Below are positions 1 through 10,100 of a stretch of DNA of 64,000 nucleotides, in pieces. This DNA comes from Glaciecola punicea ACAM 611. GTDB taxonomy: Bacteria; Pseudomonadota; Gammaproteobacteria; Enterobacterales; Alteromonadaceae. The notes beneath the pieces are model-generated. The model did not search any database. It saw only the letters and a list, made by a program, of their open reading frames with translations, and was not told the DNA's origin. The position numbers and the translations under genes are program-made. How positions within the stretch are numbered: position 1 is the stretch's first letter; each line of letters starts with the position of its first letter. The stretch covers positions 310,001 to 374,000 of the forward strand of contig NZ_BAET01000007.1 in assembly GCF_000252165.1 (NCBI RefSeq). The letters run 5' to 3'.

Positions 1-50
1 GTGTTTTTTTTTAGCACACCCAAACAAGTGTATTTGAAGAAGGTAAACCC

Positions 51-2114
51 ATGACAAATAAGCCTAGCGCCTTTAATAAAACTTCTATCGCAATAGGTAT
101 TGCATCAATAATAGCGGCAATGTCTAGCAGTGTTTATGCTGCTAACTGGAGTTTTGGCGACGTAGAAGTCAATTTTGATTCTAACTTCACATTAGCGACA
201 AGTATTCGCGTTGAAGACCGTGATTTTGATCTTATTGGCAACAGTAACCACCCTCAGTTCGACTGGTCTGGCTATAATGCTGCAACCAATGTAATTTATC
301 CAAGCGCAGATGTATGGGCACTGTCAGATGGCGCGTATTCTACTAATGGCGATCTAGGCAACTTAAGTTACGATCCAGGCAAAGCGTTTTCAACTCAGTT
401 CGTTGGCTTACATGAACTCGATGTTAATTACGGCGACTATGGCTTTTTCGCACGTGGCTTCTATTTTTATGATTTTGAATTGTCCGACAACGATAGAGAC
501 TGGGCTAATCCTATTACCGGAGTAACGGTTGACCCTTGTAGAGATTCAAATGCTAAAGAGGAGCTTTGCAGTGATGTAAGAATGTTAGACTTCTTTGCTT
601 ATGCAAATTTATGGGTCGGCGATATGCCGGTTAGCATCCGTGTAGGTGACCAAGTTGTAAGCTGGGGAGAGAGTACGTTTATCCAACATGGTATTAATAC
701 AACTAACCCCGTTGATGTGACGCGATCACGAGCGCCTGGCTCCGAACTCAAAGAAGTATTTATTCCCGTTGGGATGGTATATGCATCGATAGGCCTTACC
801 GATGCCGTGAGCGTTGCAGGTTATTATCAATATGAATATGAGCGTTCGTTGCTGCCAGTAGCAGGTAGCTATTTTGCGGGCAACGACTTTGCAGGCGAGG
901 GCGGTTCGTTTAATAATATCCAACTGGGTTTCACCGGAAACCCTGACATTGACGCAGACACCTTAATAACGCAGCTAAATGGCATAGGAGCAGCCTTGGC
1001 CTCTGGTACTATTTCTCCACAACAAGCGGGTCAAGCCTATTTAGCGTATCCAACAAAAGTAGCTGTAAGGGCACGCGGTGACGCAGCGCATGATGAGGCC
1101 AGTGACTCGGGTCAATATGGCTTGAAACTATCTTGGTTTGCGTCTGAGCTAAACGAAACTGAGTTTGGTTTTTATCATATTAATTATCACTCTACACGAC
1201 CCTTAGTATCAGGGCGCACATCTGACTTTACGCCGGCTAGCATTGGCAGAGATTTAAATATCCTAGCGTCTGGTGGCGTGACCAGAGATACTATTACAAA
1301 CTTAGGTGCATTTACGGAAACAAGATTCACCTACCCAGAAGATATTAAATTGTACGGGGTAAGTTTTAACACCACAGTCGGTCAAACAGCGCTCTCTGGA
1401 GAATTCGCCTACCGTCAAGATGAGCCCTTGCAAATCGATGACGTAGAACTTTTATATACCGCAATGCCAGAGCAGCTTGCCAATGCAGGTTTACGTCCAG
1501 ACTTAGCCGGTATATCACAGTTGAATAATATTGATAGAAATGTAGGGCCCGGCGAGACCGCAGAAGGATTCTGGTTGTTAGATACTTGGCAGGTGCAGAT
1601 GACTGCTTCGCATGTATTTGGCCCAAGATTGGGCGCCGATAATCTGATACTTTTAGGTGAAGCAGGCTACGTACGCGTTCGAGACTTTCCAGACCCCAGC
1701 ATTATTCGTTTAAATGCACCAGGCACTGCTCGTACTCCTTCATTAGAACCCATTGGAGATAATAACAGGGAAGGTTTGCATACAGGTATTTCCAATGGGC
1801 CAGAAACTAATCCATTTGCCACCAGTAGCGCATGGGGATATCGCTTACTCGCGGTAGCCGATTTTAATAATGTGTTTGCGGGTATGAATTTACGCACTCG
1901 CGCGACCTTCTCACATGATGTGAATGGCACCACACCCGATCCACTGTTCTTGTTTCTTGAAGATACTAAATCAGCTAACCTAACATTTACGCTAGACTAC
2001 CTAAGCAAGTGGTCATTTTCGGCGGGCTACAGTGCATTTTGGGGCGGTATAGGCACTACTAATGCGCTATCCGATCGTGATTTTGCCTCATTTAACATTA
2101 AATACGATATTTAA
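51..2114 (+). CDS. DUF1302 family outer-membrane-type protein
   Basis: A 687-residue protein with an N-terminal signal peptide (hydrophobic segment about residues 13-30, cleavage likely after VYA). The mature part is rich in aromatic, alternating segments and ends in an Asp-Ile pair after aromatic strands, as expected for an outer-membrane beta-barrel. I recognise the DUF1302 family from the overall sequence. The exact substrate is unknown. It is the first gene of a plus-strand set with a DUF1329 protein, a YCF48-like protein and an MMPL transporter, a recurring association in gammaproteobacteria that suggests envelope transport of a hydrophobic compound (inference). A purine-rich GAAGGT precedes the ATG. 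Confidence 0.85.
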   Translation: MTNKPSAFNKTSIAIGIASIIAAMSSSVYAANWSFGDVEVNFDSNFTLATSIRVEDRDFDLIGNSNHPQFDWSGYNAATNVIYPSADVWALSDGAYSTNGDLGNLSYDPGKAFSTQFVGLHELDVNYGDYGFFARGFYFYDFELSDNDRDWANPITGVTVDPCRDSNAKEELCSDVRMLDFFAYANLWVGDMPVSIRVGDQVVSWGESTFIQHGINTTNPVDVTRSRAPGSELKEVFIPVGMVYASIGLTDAVSVAGYYQYEYERSLLPVAGSYFAGNDFAGEGGSFNNIQLGFTGNPDIDADTLITQLNGIGAALASGTISPQQAGQAYLAYPTKVAVRARGDAAHDEASDSGQYGLKLSWFASELNETEFGFYHINYHSTRPLVSGRTSDFTPASIGRDLNILASGGVTRDTITNLGAFTETRFTYPEDIKLYGVSFNTTVGQTALSGEFAYRQDEPLQIDDVELLYTAMPEQLANAGLRPDLAGISQLNNIDRNVGPGETAEGFWLLDTWQVQMTASHVFGPRLGADNLILLGEAGYVRVRDFPDPSIIRLNAPGTARTPSLEPIGDNNREGLHTGISNGPETNPFATSSAWGYRLLAVADFNNVFAGMNLRTRATFSHDVNGTTPDPLFLFLEDTKSANLTFTLDYLSKWSFSAGYSAFWGGIGTTNALSDRDFASFNIKYDI

Positions 2115-2127
2115 GGACCCAACCAAT

Positions 2128-3492
2128 ATGAAAAATTTAAGTGTAATTGCAAGCAGTATTGTAATCGCAATTGCCAGCACTCATGCACTTGCGAAAGTGT
2201 CTGATGCTGAAATCGCAGAGTTAGGTCAACGTTTAACACCTTTAGGGGCGATACAGGCAGGCAATGCCGACGGTAGCATTCCCGCATGGAATGGGGGCAT
2301 TACCTCTGCGCCGGAAGGTTACACGGTGGGTGACTTTCACATCGACCCATTTCCAGACGACAAACCGTTGTTCATCATAACCGCCGCTAATTATAAAGAG
2401 TACGCTGAGTTTTTATCTGACGGTCAACAAAAGCTTTTTGAAACATATCCTGATACTTACAAAATGCCGGTGTATCAAACAAGAAGAACCGCTTCTAACC
2501 CTCAGTTTGTGTATGACGCTACCAAACGAAATGCTAAAACTGCTGAGTTGATACAGGACGGAAACGGCCTGAAAGGCGCTGCGATTGGCATCCCATTTCC
2601 GATTCCTCAAAGTGGCGTTGAGGCTATATGGAACCATACGCTTCGCTACAGAGGTCAAGGTGTTCAGCGAAATGGCGGGCAAGCGGCGGTAACCGCAGGC
2701 GGCGATTATAACGTTATTGGTTTTGATGAACAGCTAATGATAAAATATGCCGAGACGGGCATGACACCAGAAAGGCTGACCGAAGAAAATATACTGTTTA
2801 AATTTAAGCAAAGTGTAACTAAGCCAGCAAGGCTTGCCGGAACCGCTTTACTCGTTCACGAAACGGTTGATCAGGTTAAAGAGCCACGTCAAGCATGGAC
2901 ATATAATACCGGCCAAAGACGTGTTCGTAGAGCGCCTAATATCGCTTACGATGCACCGGGAACCCAAGCCGATGGACTGCGCACAACCGACGATTTTGAT
3001 ATGTTTAACGGCTCGCCCAATCGTTATAACTGGACACTCGTAGGCAAGCAAGAACTTTATGTTGCCTATAACAGCTATGCTATTCACAGTAATAACGTTA
3101 CCTATGAAGATATTCTGCATGCTGGGCATGTAAATCCAGACCTAACGCGATTCGAAAAGCATAGAGTGTGGGTTGTTGAAGCAAACATAAAAGATGAATT
3201 TCGTCATATTTACCAAAAACGTGTGTTCTATATTGATGAAGACAGTTGGCAAATTCAAGTCGCTGATATGTACGACAACAGAGGCGAGCTTTATAGAGTT
3301 GGCATTGCGCATGGTGTAAACTATTATGATGTGCCGACTCATTGGTCCACGCTTGATGTATATCATGATCTCAATTCGCGTCGTTATCTCGCCATAGGTT
3401 TAGACAACGAAGAATCAATGTATGACTTCACCATAGCGCTTGATGACAGAGAATTCACGCCGCAAGCTTTGCGACGAGAAGGCAAACGTTAA
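2128..3492 (+). CDS. DUF1329 family exported protein
   Basis: A 454-residue protein. I chose the ATG at 2128 because it follows an AAGGAC ribosome-binding sequence just after the upstream stop and starts a clear signal peptide (cleavage near THALA-K, about residue 19). The earlier in-frame start at 2062 lies inside the DUF1302 gene. The sequence matches DUF1329, predicted periplasmic or outer-membrane associated proteins with a LolA/LppX-like fold (family knowledge). Only 13 bp separate it from the DUF1302 gene, so the two are probably co-transcribed and act as partners. Function is unproven; lipid or hydrophobic-substrate handling is an inference. Confidence 0.85.
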   Translation: MKNLSVIASSIVIAIASTHALAKVSDAEIAELGQRLTPLGAIQAGNADGSIPAWNGGITSAPEGYTVGDFHIDPFPDDKPLFIITAANYKEYAEFLSDGQQKLFETYPDTYKMPVYQTRRTASNPQFVYDATKRNAKTAELIQDGNGLKGAAIGIPFPIPQSGVEAIWNHTLRYRGQGVQRNGGQAAVTAGGDYNVIGFDEQLMIKYAETGMTPERLTEENILFKFKQSVTKPARLAGTALLVHETVDQVKEPRQAWTYNTGQRRVRRAPNIAYDAPGTQADGLRTTDDFDMFNGSPNRYNWTLVGKQELYVAYNSYAIHSNNVTYEDILHAGHVNPDLTRFEKHRVWVVEANIKDEFRHIYQKRVFYIDEDSWQIQVADMYDNRGELYRVGIAHGVNYYDVPTHWSTLDVYHDLNSRRYLAIGLDNEESMYDFTIALDDREFTPQALRREGKR

Positions 3493-3502
3493 TCGCAAAA
3501 AC

Positions 3503-3526
3503 GGCTGGCTTTGCCAGCCTTTTTTT
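3503..3526 (+). terminator. Rho-independent terminator after the DUF1329 gene
   Basis: Perfect 7-bp stem GGCTGGC / GCCAGCC with a TTT loop, followed by a run of seven T, starting about 10 bp after the DUF1329 stop. It implies partial or complete separation of the DUF1302-DUF1329 transcript from the YCF48-MMPL genes downstream. Confidence 0.85.
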
Positions 3527-3566
3527 ATGAAAGTGAGAAAGTGAGAAAGTGAGAGAGTGTGAAAGT
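3527..3566 (+). repeat. Five tandem octamers at the start of the YCF48-like gene
   Basis: Five consecutive 8-bp units: ATGAAAGT, GAGAAAGT (twice), GAGAGAGT, GTGAAAGT. The array fills the space between the terminator T-run and the coding region. Its last unit contains the GTG start used by the downstream gene, and its first unit contains a matching ATG that is out of frame with it. The pattern suggests that an original start-codon octamer was duplicated by slippage. Confidence 0.8.
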
Positions 3567-4632
3567 AAAAAATATTAGTGTAGCGGCCGTTCTTAGTTTA
3601 CTTGGGCTTGCAACAGCAAATGCCAACGAGCTATCTTTTATAGCGCCTTTAGTGAAAGAGTCTTTACTGTTGGGTGTAAGCGAAGGCAAGCACAATGTAA
3701 TTGTAGGTGAGCGTGGCCATATATTGGTTAATCAAACCACGGGTGACGCGTTTGCTGAAAATTTTAGGCAAGTTCTGTCTCCTGCTAACGTCACCTTAAC
3801 CGATGTATTTAGTCTGAATAACTTTGCATGGGCAGTTGGGCACGATGCCACAATAATTAAATCTTCCGATGCAGGCCTTACATGGACATTAGTGCAAAGC
3901 GACCCTGATTTAGATAGGCCGTTGCTGAGCGTCTATTTCTTCGACGAAAAGGAAGGTATTGCTGCTGGTGCATACGGACTCTTCTACCGCTCAACTAACG
4001 GTGGTGATTCATGGGTGCAAGAAGGACACCCAGGGATGTTGTCGCCAGATGACAATGATTATTTAGACAGTATTAAAGATGACGAAGCCTTTTATTTAGA
4101 AGAGCTGTCGTTTATTTCTCCTCATTTGAACAAAGTTTCTGCAAGTGAAAATACACTTTACGTTGCCGGTGAAGCTGGTTTATTGGCAACTAGCAGCGAT
4201 AAAGGCAAAAGCTGGAAACGTATTGATATAGGTTATCAAGGGTCTTTCTTTGACGTTGGCATACTACCTAACGAAATATCGTTAGCCGTTGGTTTGCGCG
4301 GTCATATGTTTGTATTGGCAACTGATGAACAATTACCTATTGAAACCTGTGTAACGACGTCCTTAAATTCAGTGATTACATCTGAAAACAAAGTGTTTGT
4401 GGCGGGCAATAATGGTGTGATATTGAGCATTGACATTCAAAAACTAAACGAAGACTCTGCTAACGCCTACGACACCTTCGATAGAGCCAACATCGCTAAT
4501 TGCAAAAGGCATCCCTCTGTTTCGCTTGTAAACACTGACTTTTCTGATGCAATTTTAGGCGGTATTATATCCAATGACCGTCTTTTGTTAGTCACCGCAG
4601 GTGGTTTAAAAACAATGGTAATAGAAGAATAA
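3559..4632 (+). CDS. YCF48/BNR-repeat exported protein
   Basis: A 357-residue protein with a signal peptide (about residues 1-22, ending TANANE) and repeated beta-propeller motifs of the SxDxGxTW type: SSDAGLTW, STNGGDSW and SSDKGKSW. These mark a BNR/YCF48-like propeller. The reading frame opens with GTG in the last unit of an octamer array; no in-frame ATG gives a better signal peptide. The gene ends one base before the MMPL transporter, so translational coupling is likely. YCF48-like proteins next to MMPL transporters and DUF1302/1329 proteins form a known conserved group, but the biochemical role of the propeller is not established. Confidence 0.8.
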   Translation: MKVKNISVAAVLSLLGLATANANELSFIAPLVKESLLLGVSEGKHNVIVGERGHILVNQTTGDAFAENFRQVLSPANVTLTDVFSLNNFAWAVGHDATIIKSSDAGLTWTLVQSDPDLDRPLLSVYFFDEKEGIAAGAYGLFYRSTNGGDSWVQEGHPGMLSPDDNDYLDSIKDDEAFYLEELSFISPHLNKVSASENTLYVAGEAGLLATSSDKGKSWKRIDIGYQGSFFDVGILPNEISLAVGLRGHMFVLATDEQLPIETCVTTSLNSVITSENKVFVAGNNGVILSIDIQKLNEDSANAYDTFDRANIANCKRHPSVSLVNTDFSDAILGGIISNDRLLLVTAGGLKTMVIEE

Positions 4633-4633
4633 G

Positions 4634-6952
4634 ATGAACCCATTCGTTAAAAAAATTGAAAATATGGTGTTTGAGAATCGCATGGCGGTTGTCATCGTCT
4701 TTTTAATCGCCACGGTATTCTTAGCCTATCAAGCCTCTTTGCTCAAATTAGATGCTGGCTTTACCAAAAACATTCCACTTAACCATGAGTTCATGCAAAC
4801 CTACATCAAGCATCAAGAAAATTTTGGTGGTGCAAATAATATATTGGTGTCGGTATGTGATAAAAATCAGACCATTTATAATCAAAACTTTTTTGACACA
4901 CTTAAAAATGTACATGACCAGCTATTCTTTATAGAAGGCGTCAATCGCTCCCTCGTTGTTTCGTTGTTTGCACCCTCTACTCGCTTCACAGAAATTGTAG
5001 AAGGTGGCTTTTCAGGTGGCCCCGTTATACCGGCTGACTTCAACTCCTCTGATCCTGAATCGCTACAGATTGTGCGTAAGAATATTGATAAAGCAGGTAT
5101 TGTTGGACGTCAAGTCTCTAACGACTCGCGCTGCGCTATGGTAACGGCACAGCTTTTAGATATAAGCCCTGAAACGGGAGAGCCTCTTGACACCTTGCAA
5201 ATAGCCTCAAAGCTCGAAGATCAGCTGCGCGGCCAATATGAAAATGAACAAACAAGTGTTCATATTATTGGCTTTGCCAAGATGATTGGTGATGTGGCTG
5301 ATGGTGCTAAAGATGTGCTTATGTTCTTTGCTATTGCCATCGCAATAACGGCTATTATGGTGTACTTTTTCTGTAAGTCACTTGTATTAACGTTTTTACC
5401 TTTGGCGTGCTCCATTGTGGCCGTTGTTTGGCAACTAGGTCTGCTTACGGTATTCGGATTTGGCATGGATCCCATGTCTATTCTAGTGCCGTTTTTGGTC
5501 TTTGCGATAGGGGTGAGCCATGGCGTGCAGATGATCAACGCCATGGGCAAGAAAGCGGCAAAAGGTATATCGGTTAAAGATTCTGCCCGACATGCGTTCT
5601 CATCGTTATTGATACCGGGCGGAGTGGCTTTGCTGTCAGACACGATTGGTTTTATGACGCTCTTAGTGATTGATATCGGCATAATAAAAGAGCTGGCTAT
5701 TACCGCCAGTATGGGGGTTGCGGTTATTATACTGACTAACCTGTTGCTGTTGCCTGTGCTTATGTCATATGTGAAACTATCAGACTCGCATAAAGAGAAA
5801 TACGCCAAAGAGCCTAAAGAATCGAAATTTTGGTTAATGGTATCCAACTGTGCGTCGCCTAAAATTGCGATAGGTATTGTGGTCGTTACCGGTGCACTCT
5901 TCGCATGGGGAAGTTATCAAGCACAATACCTGAAAATAGGCGACCTACACGCCGGAGCGCCTTCTTTACATGAAGACTCTCGCTACAATCAAGACACCTT
6001 CTTGATTACCGACAAGTTTGAAATAACGGTTGACTATATTTCGGTTATCGTTGAGGCAACGCCTGAAGCTTGTACGCGCTTTGAAGTAATGAGCGCAATA
6101 GATGAATTCCAATGGAAAATGGAGAATATTCCGGGCGTTCAATCCGGCATATCGCTGTCGTCGGTAGCTAAAAAAGTAAACGCTGGTTACAACGAGGGTA
6201 ATCCCAAGTGGCAAGCACTACCGCGTAATCAGTCCACCATGGTGCAGGCGGTTTCACAAGTACCTTCTTCGTCTGGATTGTTAAACAGCGATTGCTCGGT
6301 TATGCCTGTAATCTTGTTTATGGAGGATCATAAAGCGGAAACAATTGATACCGTGGTGAAGGCTATAAAAGAGATTAGTCAAGAGTATGAAACAGACGAA
6401 CTCACGTTCAAATTAGCATCGGGCCCTGTTGGCGTGATGGCGGCGACAAACGAAGCGGTTGAGGCTTCCCAAGATCCTATGCTGTATTACGTATTTGGTG
6501 CCGTAATCATATTATGCCTTATTAGTTTTCGTTCGATAAGGGCGACGCTGTCAGTGGTAATACCGCTTTACGTGGTGTCGGTCTTGGCACAAGCATTAAT
6601 GACCTTTTTAGAGATAGGCTTAACGGTGTCTACTTTGCCAGTGATTGCCCTTGGGGTAGGTATAGGCGTTGACTATGGGATTTATATTTTGTCGACTATG
6701 TCGCAGCGTTTAAAGGCGGGTGACGATGTACAAACTGCCTATTTAGAAGCTTTAAAAGAGCGCGGTAGTGCCGTATTGTTTACCGGCATCACGCTGGCGA
6801 TTGGCGTGAGTACATGGGTATTTTCAAGTTTAAAGTTCCAAATGGATATGGGGATACTACTCACGTTTATGTTTTTAGTGAATATGTTAGGCGCAATAAT
6901 AGTGTTACCTGCTATTGCTTTTCTGCTGTGGTTTAACTCACATAAGAAATAA
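4634..6952 (+). CDS. MMPL/RND superfamily transporter
   Basis: A 772-residue membrane protein with two repeats of the RND/MMPL plan: one N-terminal membrane helix (about residues 18-36), a large periplasmic loop, then five clustered helices (about 230-370). A second helix-loop-cluster follows, with helices near 410 and 620-765. The second half has the sterol-sensing-like GVGIGVDYGIYIL motif, typical of proton-relay helices in MMPL proteins. It probably exports or moves a lipid-like molecule across the inner membrane, working with the upstream DUF1302, DUF1329 and YCF48 proteins (inference from the neighbourhood). It lacks the fused partner domains of the AcrB class. Confidence 0.88.
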   Translation: MNPFVKKIENMVFENRMAVVIVFLIATVFLAYQASLLKLDAGFTKNIPLNHEFMQTYIKHQENFGGANNILVSVCDKNQTIYNQNFFDTLKNVHDQLFFIEGVNRSLVVSLFAPSTRFTEIVEGGFSGGPVIPADFNSSDPESLQIVRKNIDKAGIVGRQVSNDSRCAMVTAQLLDISPETGEPLDTLQIASKLEDQLRGQYENEQTSVHIIGFAKMIGDVADGAKDVLMFFAIAIAITAIMVYFFCKSLVLTFLPLACSIVAVVWQLGLLTVFGFGMDPMSILVPFLVFAIGVSHGVQMINAMGKKAAKGISVKDSARHAFSSLLIPGGVALLSDTIGFMTLLVIDIGIIKELAITASMGVAVIILTNLLLLPVLMSYVKLSDSHKEKYAKEPKESKFWLMVSNCASPKIAIGIVVVTGALFAWGSYQAQYLKIGDLHAGAPSLHEDSRYNQDTFLITDKFEITVDYISVIVEATPEACTRFEVMSAIDEFQWKMENIPGVQSGISLSSVAKKVNAGYNEGNPKWQALPRNQSTMVQAVSQVPSSSGLLNSDCSVMPVILFMEDHKAETIDTVVKAIKEISQEYETDELTFKLASGPVGVMAATNEAVEASQDPMLYYVFGAVIILCLISFRSIRATLSVVIPLYVVSVLAQALMTFLEIGLTVSTLPVIALGVGIGVDYGIYILSTMSQRLKAGDDVQTAYLEALKERGSAVLFTGITLAIGVSTWVFSSLKFQMDMGILLTFMFLVNMLGAIIVLPAIAFLLWFNSHKK

Positions 6953-6968
6953 CTCACATAAATTACTA

Positions 6969-6995
6969 AAAAAGGACCAATAAGGTCCTTTTTTT
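6969..6995 (+). terminator. Terminator after the MMPL gene
   Basis: Inverted repeat AAAAAGGACC / GGTCCTTTTT with a short AATAA loop, followed by further T. It lies 17 bp after the transporter stop and separates this cluster from gdhB. Confidence 0.85.
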
Positions 6996-7133
6996 ATACA
7001 TTTTGAAACGATGGGAAGCAAAATGTAAATATTTAGTTAATATAGCTGGCAAACCACTATTAAATCTAGGAAAATGAAAGGAATTACGTGCATTTACAAC
7101 TAATTCAAATATTAAAAAGGCGGGTATACGAAC

Positions 7134-10100
7134 ATGTCGGTCACGCACCAGCAGCAGTCAGTGTTATTAGAACAAGTTTTTTCGCTTATCAACGATAAAG
7201 TCGATGCCTCAGAATCGAATAAAGTCATTCAGTTTGGGAATTTGCTGTTAAAGACAATGTCGTTTGACGATTTGGACGGTCGCAGCGATAGCGATTTATA
7301 CGGCGCTATTTTGAGCTTGTGGAAGCTACTGCAAAGTAAGAAAAATAGTGAACCATCCATCAAAGTGTTCAATCCTGAAATTGCCAAACACGGCTGGCAG
7401 TCGTCGCATACGGTTATCCAAATTATCGTGGATGACATGCCCTTTTTAGTCGACTCCATCAAAATGGCGATTAACAGACTTAATATTACATCACATCTGG
7501 TATTGCATTCTCCTATGCACTTTACCCGTGAGCTTAATGGCAACGTAGGCGCGTTTGTCGAAAAATCAGAGCGCGGAACTAAAGGTTGCTCTGAAACCGC
7601 ATTTTTGATTGAGATAGATCGCCAGTCTCGCCCCGAGTTTGTAAAAGAGCTTACCAGTGAACTGCATTCAGTGGTAAGTGAAGTGTCTCTGTCGGTAGCT
7701 GACTGGCAAACAATGCGTGAAACCTTAACTAATATCACTAAAAATTTCGCCCAGTCTAATAGTAATGCCCTAAATGAAGTTAAGTCTCAGAGCAAAACCT
7801 TCTTAAACTGGCTAAATGACCATAATTTCACGCTAATGGGATATCGTTACTACGACGTAAAAGCCATTGAAGGCGATCACCGCTGGATACCCGTAGACGA
7901 AAGCTCTTTGGGGTTAATGAAAAATTCGGTAAGTGCACGGGAGCGAGTGCTGTCTAATGTGCCTGCTAGCGCGCGCAAGGAAGCTTTAAGCAGCAACCCA
8001 CTAATGCTGACTAAAACCAGTTCTAAATCGCGCGTTCATCGACCAGCCTATATGGATTATATAGGCATTAAAGATTTTGATGAAAAAGGCAATGTTAGCG
8101 GAGAGCATAGATTTTTAGGCTTATACTCTGCCTCTTTCTACAACAGTAGCGCCACCGACTTACCCATGCTGCGAGAAAAAATTGATAGAATGTGCGTTTT
8201 CTCAGGCTTCGAGAAAGGCACGCATGCTTATAAAGCGTTCGTTAACATTATAGAAACTTACCCACGCGACGAGTTAATTCAAACACCTGATCAAGAACTT
8301 GCGCAAATTATTTTGGGCATTTTTCAGATGCAAGAAAGAGGAATGACCAGAATATTCGTGAGAAAAGAAGCGTACGGACGCTTTATTTCCTGCATGGTAT
8401 ACGCGCCAAGAGAACGCTATAACACTCAGTTAAGACGAGACACTCAGCGTTTATTAAAAAACGCATTTAATGCTAACGGTGATGTTGAATTTAATACGTA
8501 TTTTTCAGAATCAGTTTACGCAAGAACGCATTATATTGCGCGCGTCAAAAACAACAACATGGAATTCGATGTGAATGAGATTGAAAAGAACCTGATTGAG
8601 CTCACCAAAACATGGCAAGACAAATTAAACAGTAAAATTGTCTCTGTTTATGGTGACGAGCAGGGTAAAAGTATCGCCCAGAAATATGATAACGCCTTTA
8701 CCCGTAGCTATGCCGAACAAAACCTACCGAGTGCCGCGCTTGTCGATATTCAACGAGTAGAATTGCTCAGCGACGAAAAAACATTGGACATATTGTTTTA
8801 TCAACCCCAAGAGGAAGTATCGGGTAGTAACATTGTAAAACTAAAGCTTTATCATAAAAATGAGCCAATTCACCTGTCAGATGTACTGCCAATTTTAGAG
8901 AACTTTGGACTTAGGGTAGTGGATGAAAGACCTTATAAAGTGACCACTGATAAAGGCGAGCTTAGCTTCGTAATGGACTTCACCATGATTTACAAAACGA
9001 GTAGCGTTTTTGATATGGAAAAATCCCAAGAGCTTTTCCAAAAAGCGTTTACCGCTACCTGGGATGGCGACTTAGAAGACGACGGCTTCAACCGCTTAAT
9101 TTTGAGTGCTGGCATTACCGGCAGAAGAGTCACCATTGTGCGCGCATACGCAAAATATATGCGCCAAATTGGGACGTCGTTTAGTATTGATTACATCGCT
9201 AATACAATGGCGAGCTACCCAGAGATCGCTAAGCTTGTCATCGACTTGTTTCACCAGAAATTCAGTCCAAGTATCCGCAGAAACAAAAGTAAAGTTGAAA
9301 GCATACAAGCCAACGTAATGGCTAAATTGGATACTGTATCTAATTTAGATGATGACAGAATTATTAGGCGTTATTTAGAACTTCTTAATGCGACTCTAAG
9401 AACCAACTTTTATCAGAAAACCAAATTAGGCGCGTTTAAACCCTACATTTCATTTAAGTTACTGCCAGAGCTAATTCCTGATATGCCTTTACCTCTGCCT
9501 AAATTCGAGATATTTGTATATTCTCCTAGAATTGAGGGTGTTCACCTTCGCGGCGGAAAAGTGGCGCGGGGTGGACTGAGATGGTCTGACCGCATGGAAG
9601 ACTTTAGAACAGAAGTGCTAGGCCTTGTAAAAGCTCAGCAGGTGAAAAATACCGTAATTGTTCCGGTTGGCGCAAAAGGGGGGTTTGTGTGTAAGAAAAT
9701 GCCATCGGGAGCCGATCGGAAGACCATTCAGGCAGAAGGGCAAGCCTGCTATAAAATATTTATTAGAAGCCTATTAGATATTACCGACAACATTAAAGAC
9801 GGACAAATTATCCATCCTAGAGACGTGGTGCGTTTAGATGAAGATGACCCGTATTTGGTGGTAGCAGCTGATAAAGGCACAGCTACCTTTTCTGACATTG
9901 CCAACGCGATATCAAATGAGTTTGATTTTTGGTTAGGCGACGCTTTTGCCTCTGGCGGCAGTGTTGGATACGACCATAAGAAAATGGGAATTACTGCACG
10001 CGGCGCGTGGGAGTCAGTGAAGCGCCACTTCCGTGAAGTTGGTATAAATTGCCAAACTACGCCTTTTACCTGCGTAGGAATAGGTGACATGGCAGGTGAT

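Noticed and set aside
3527-3566. Octamer array as a frame-shifting phase-variation switch
   Set aside because: Any frame through three or more GAGAAAGT units meets a TGA, so the array cannot be read through as coding; only effects on initiation remain possible.
5260-5847. Long minus-strand open frame inside the MMPL gene
   Set aside because: It mirrors the transporter's coding sequence, has no family resemblance, and the plus-strand gene is well supported.
7229-7738. Minus-strand open frame of 169 codons inside gdhB
   Set aside because: It is the antisense of a highly conserved gene, with no start signals or homology.
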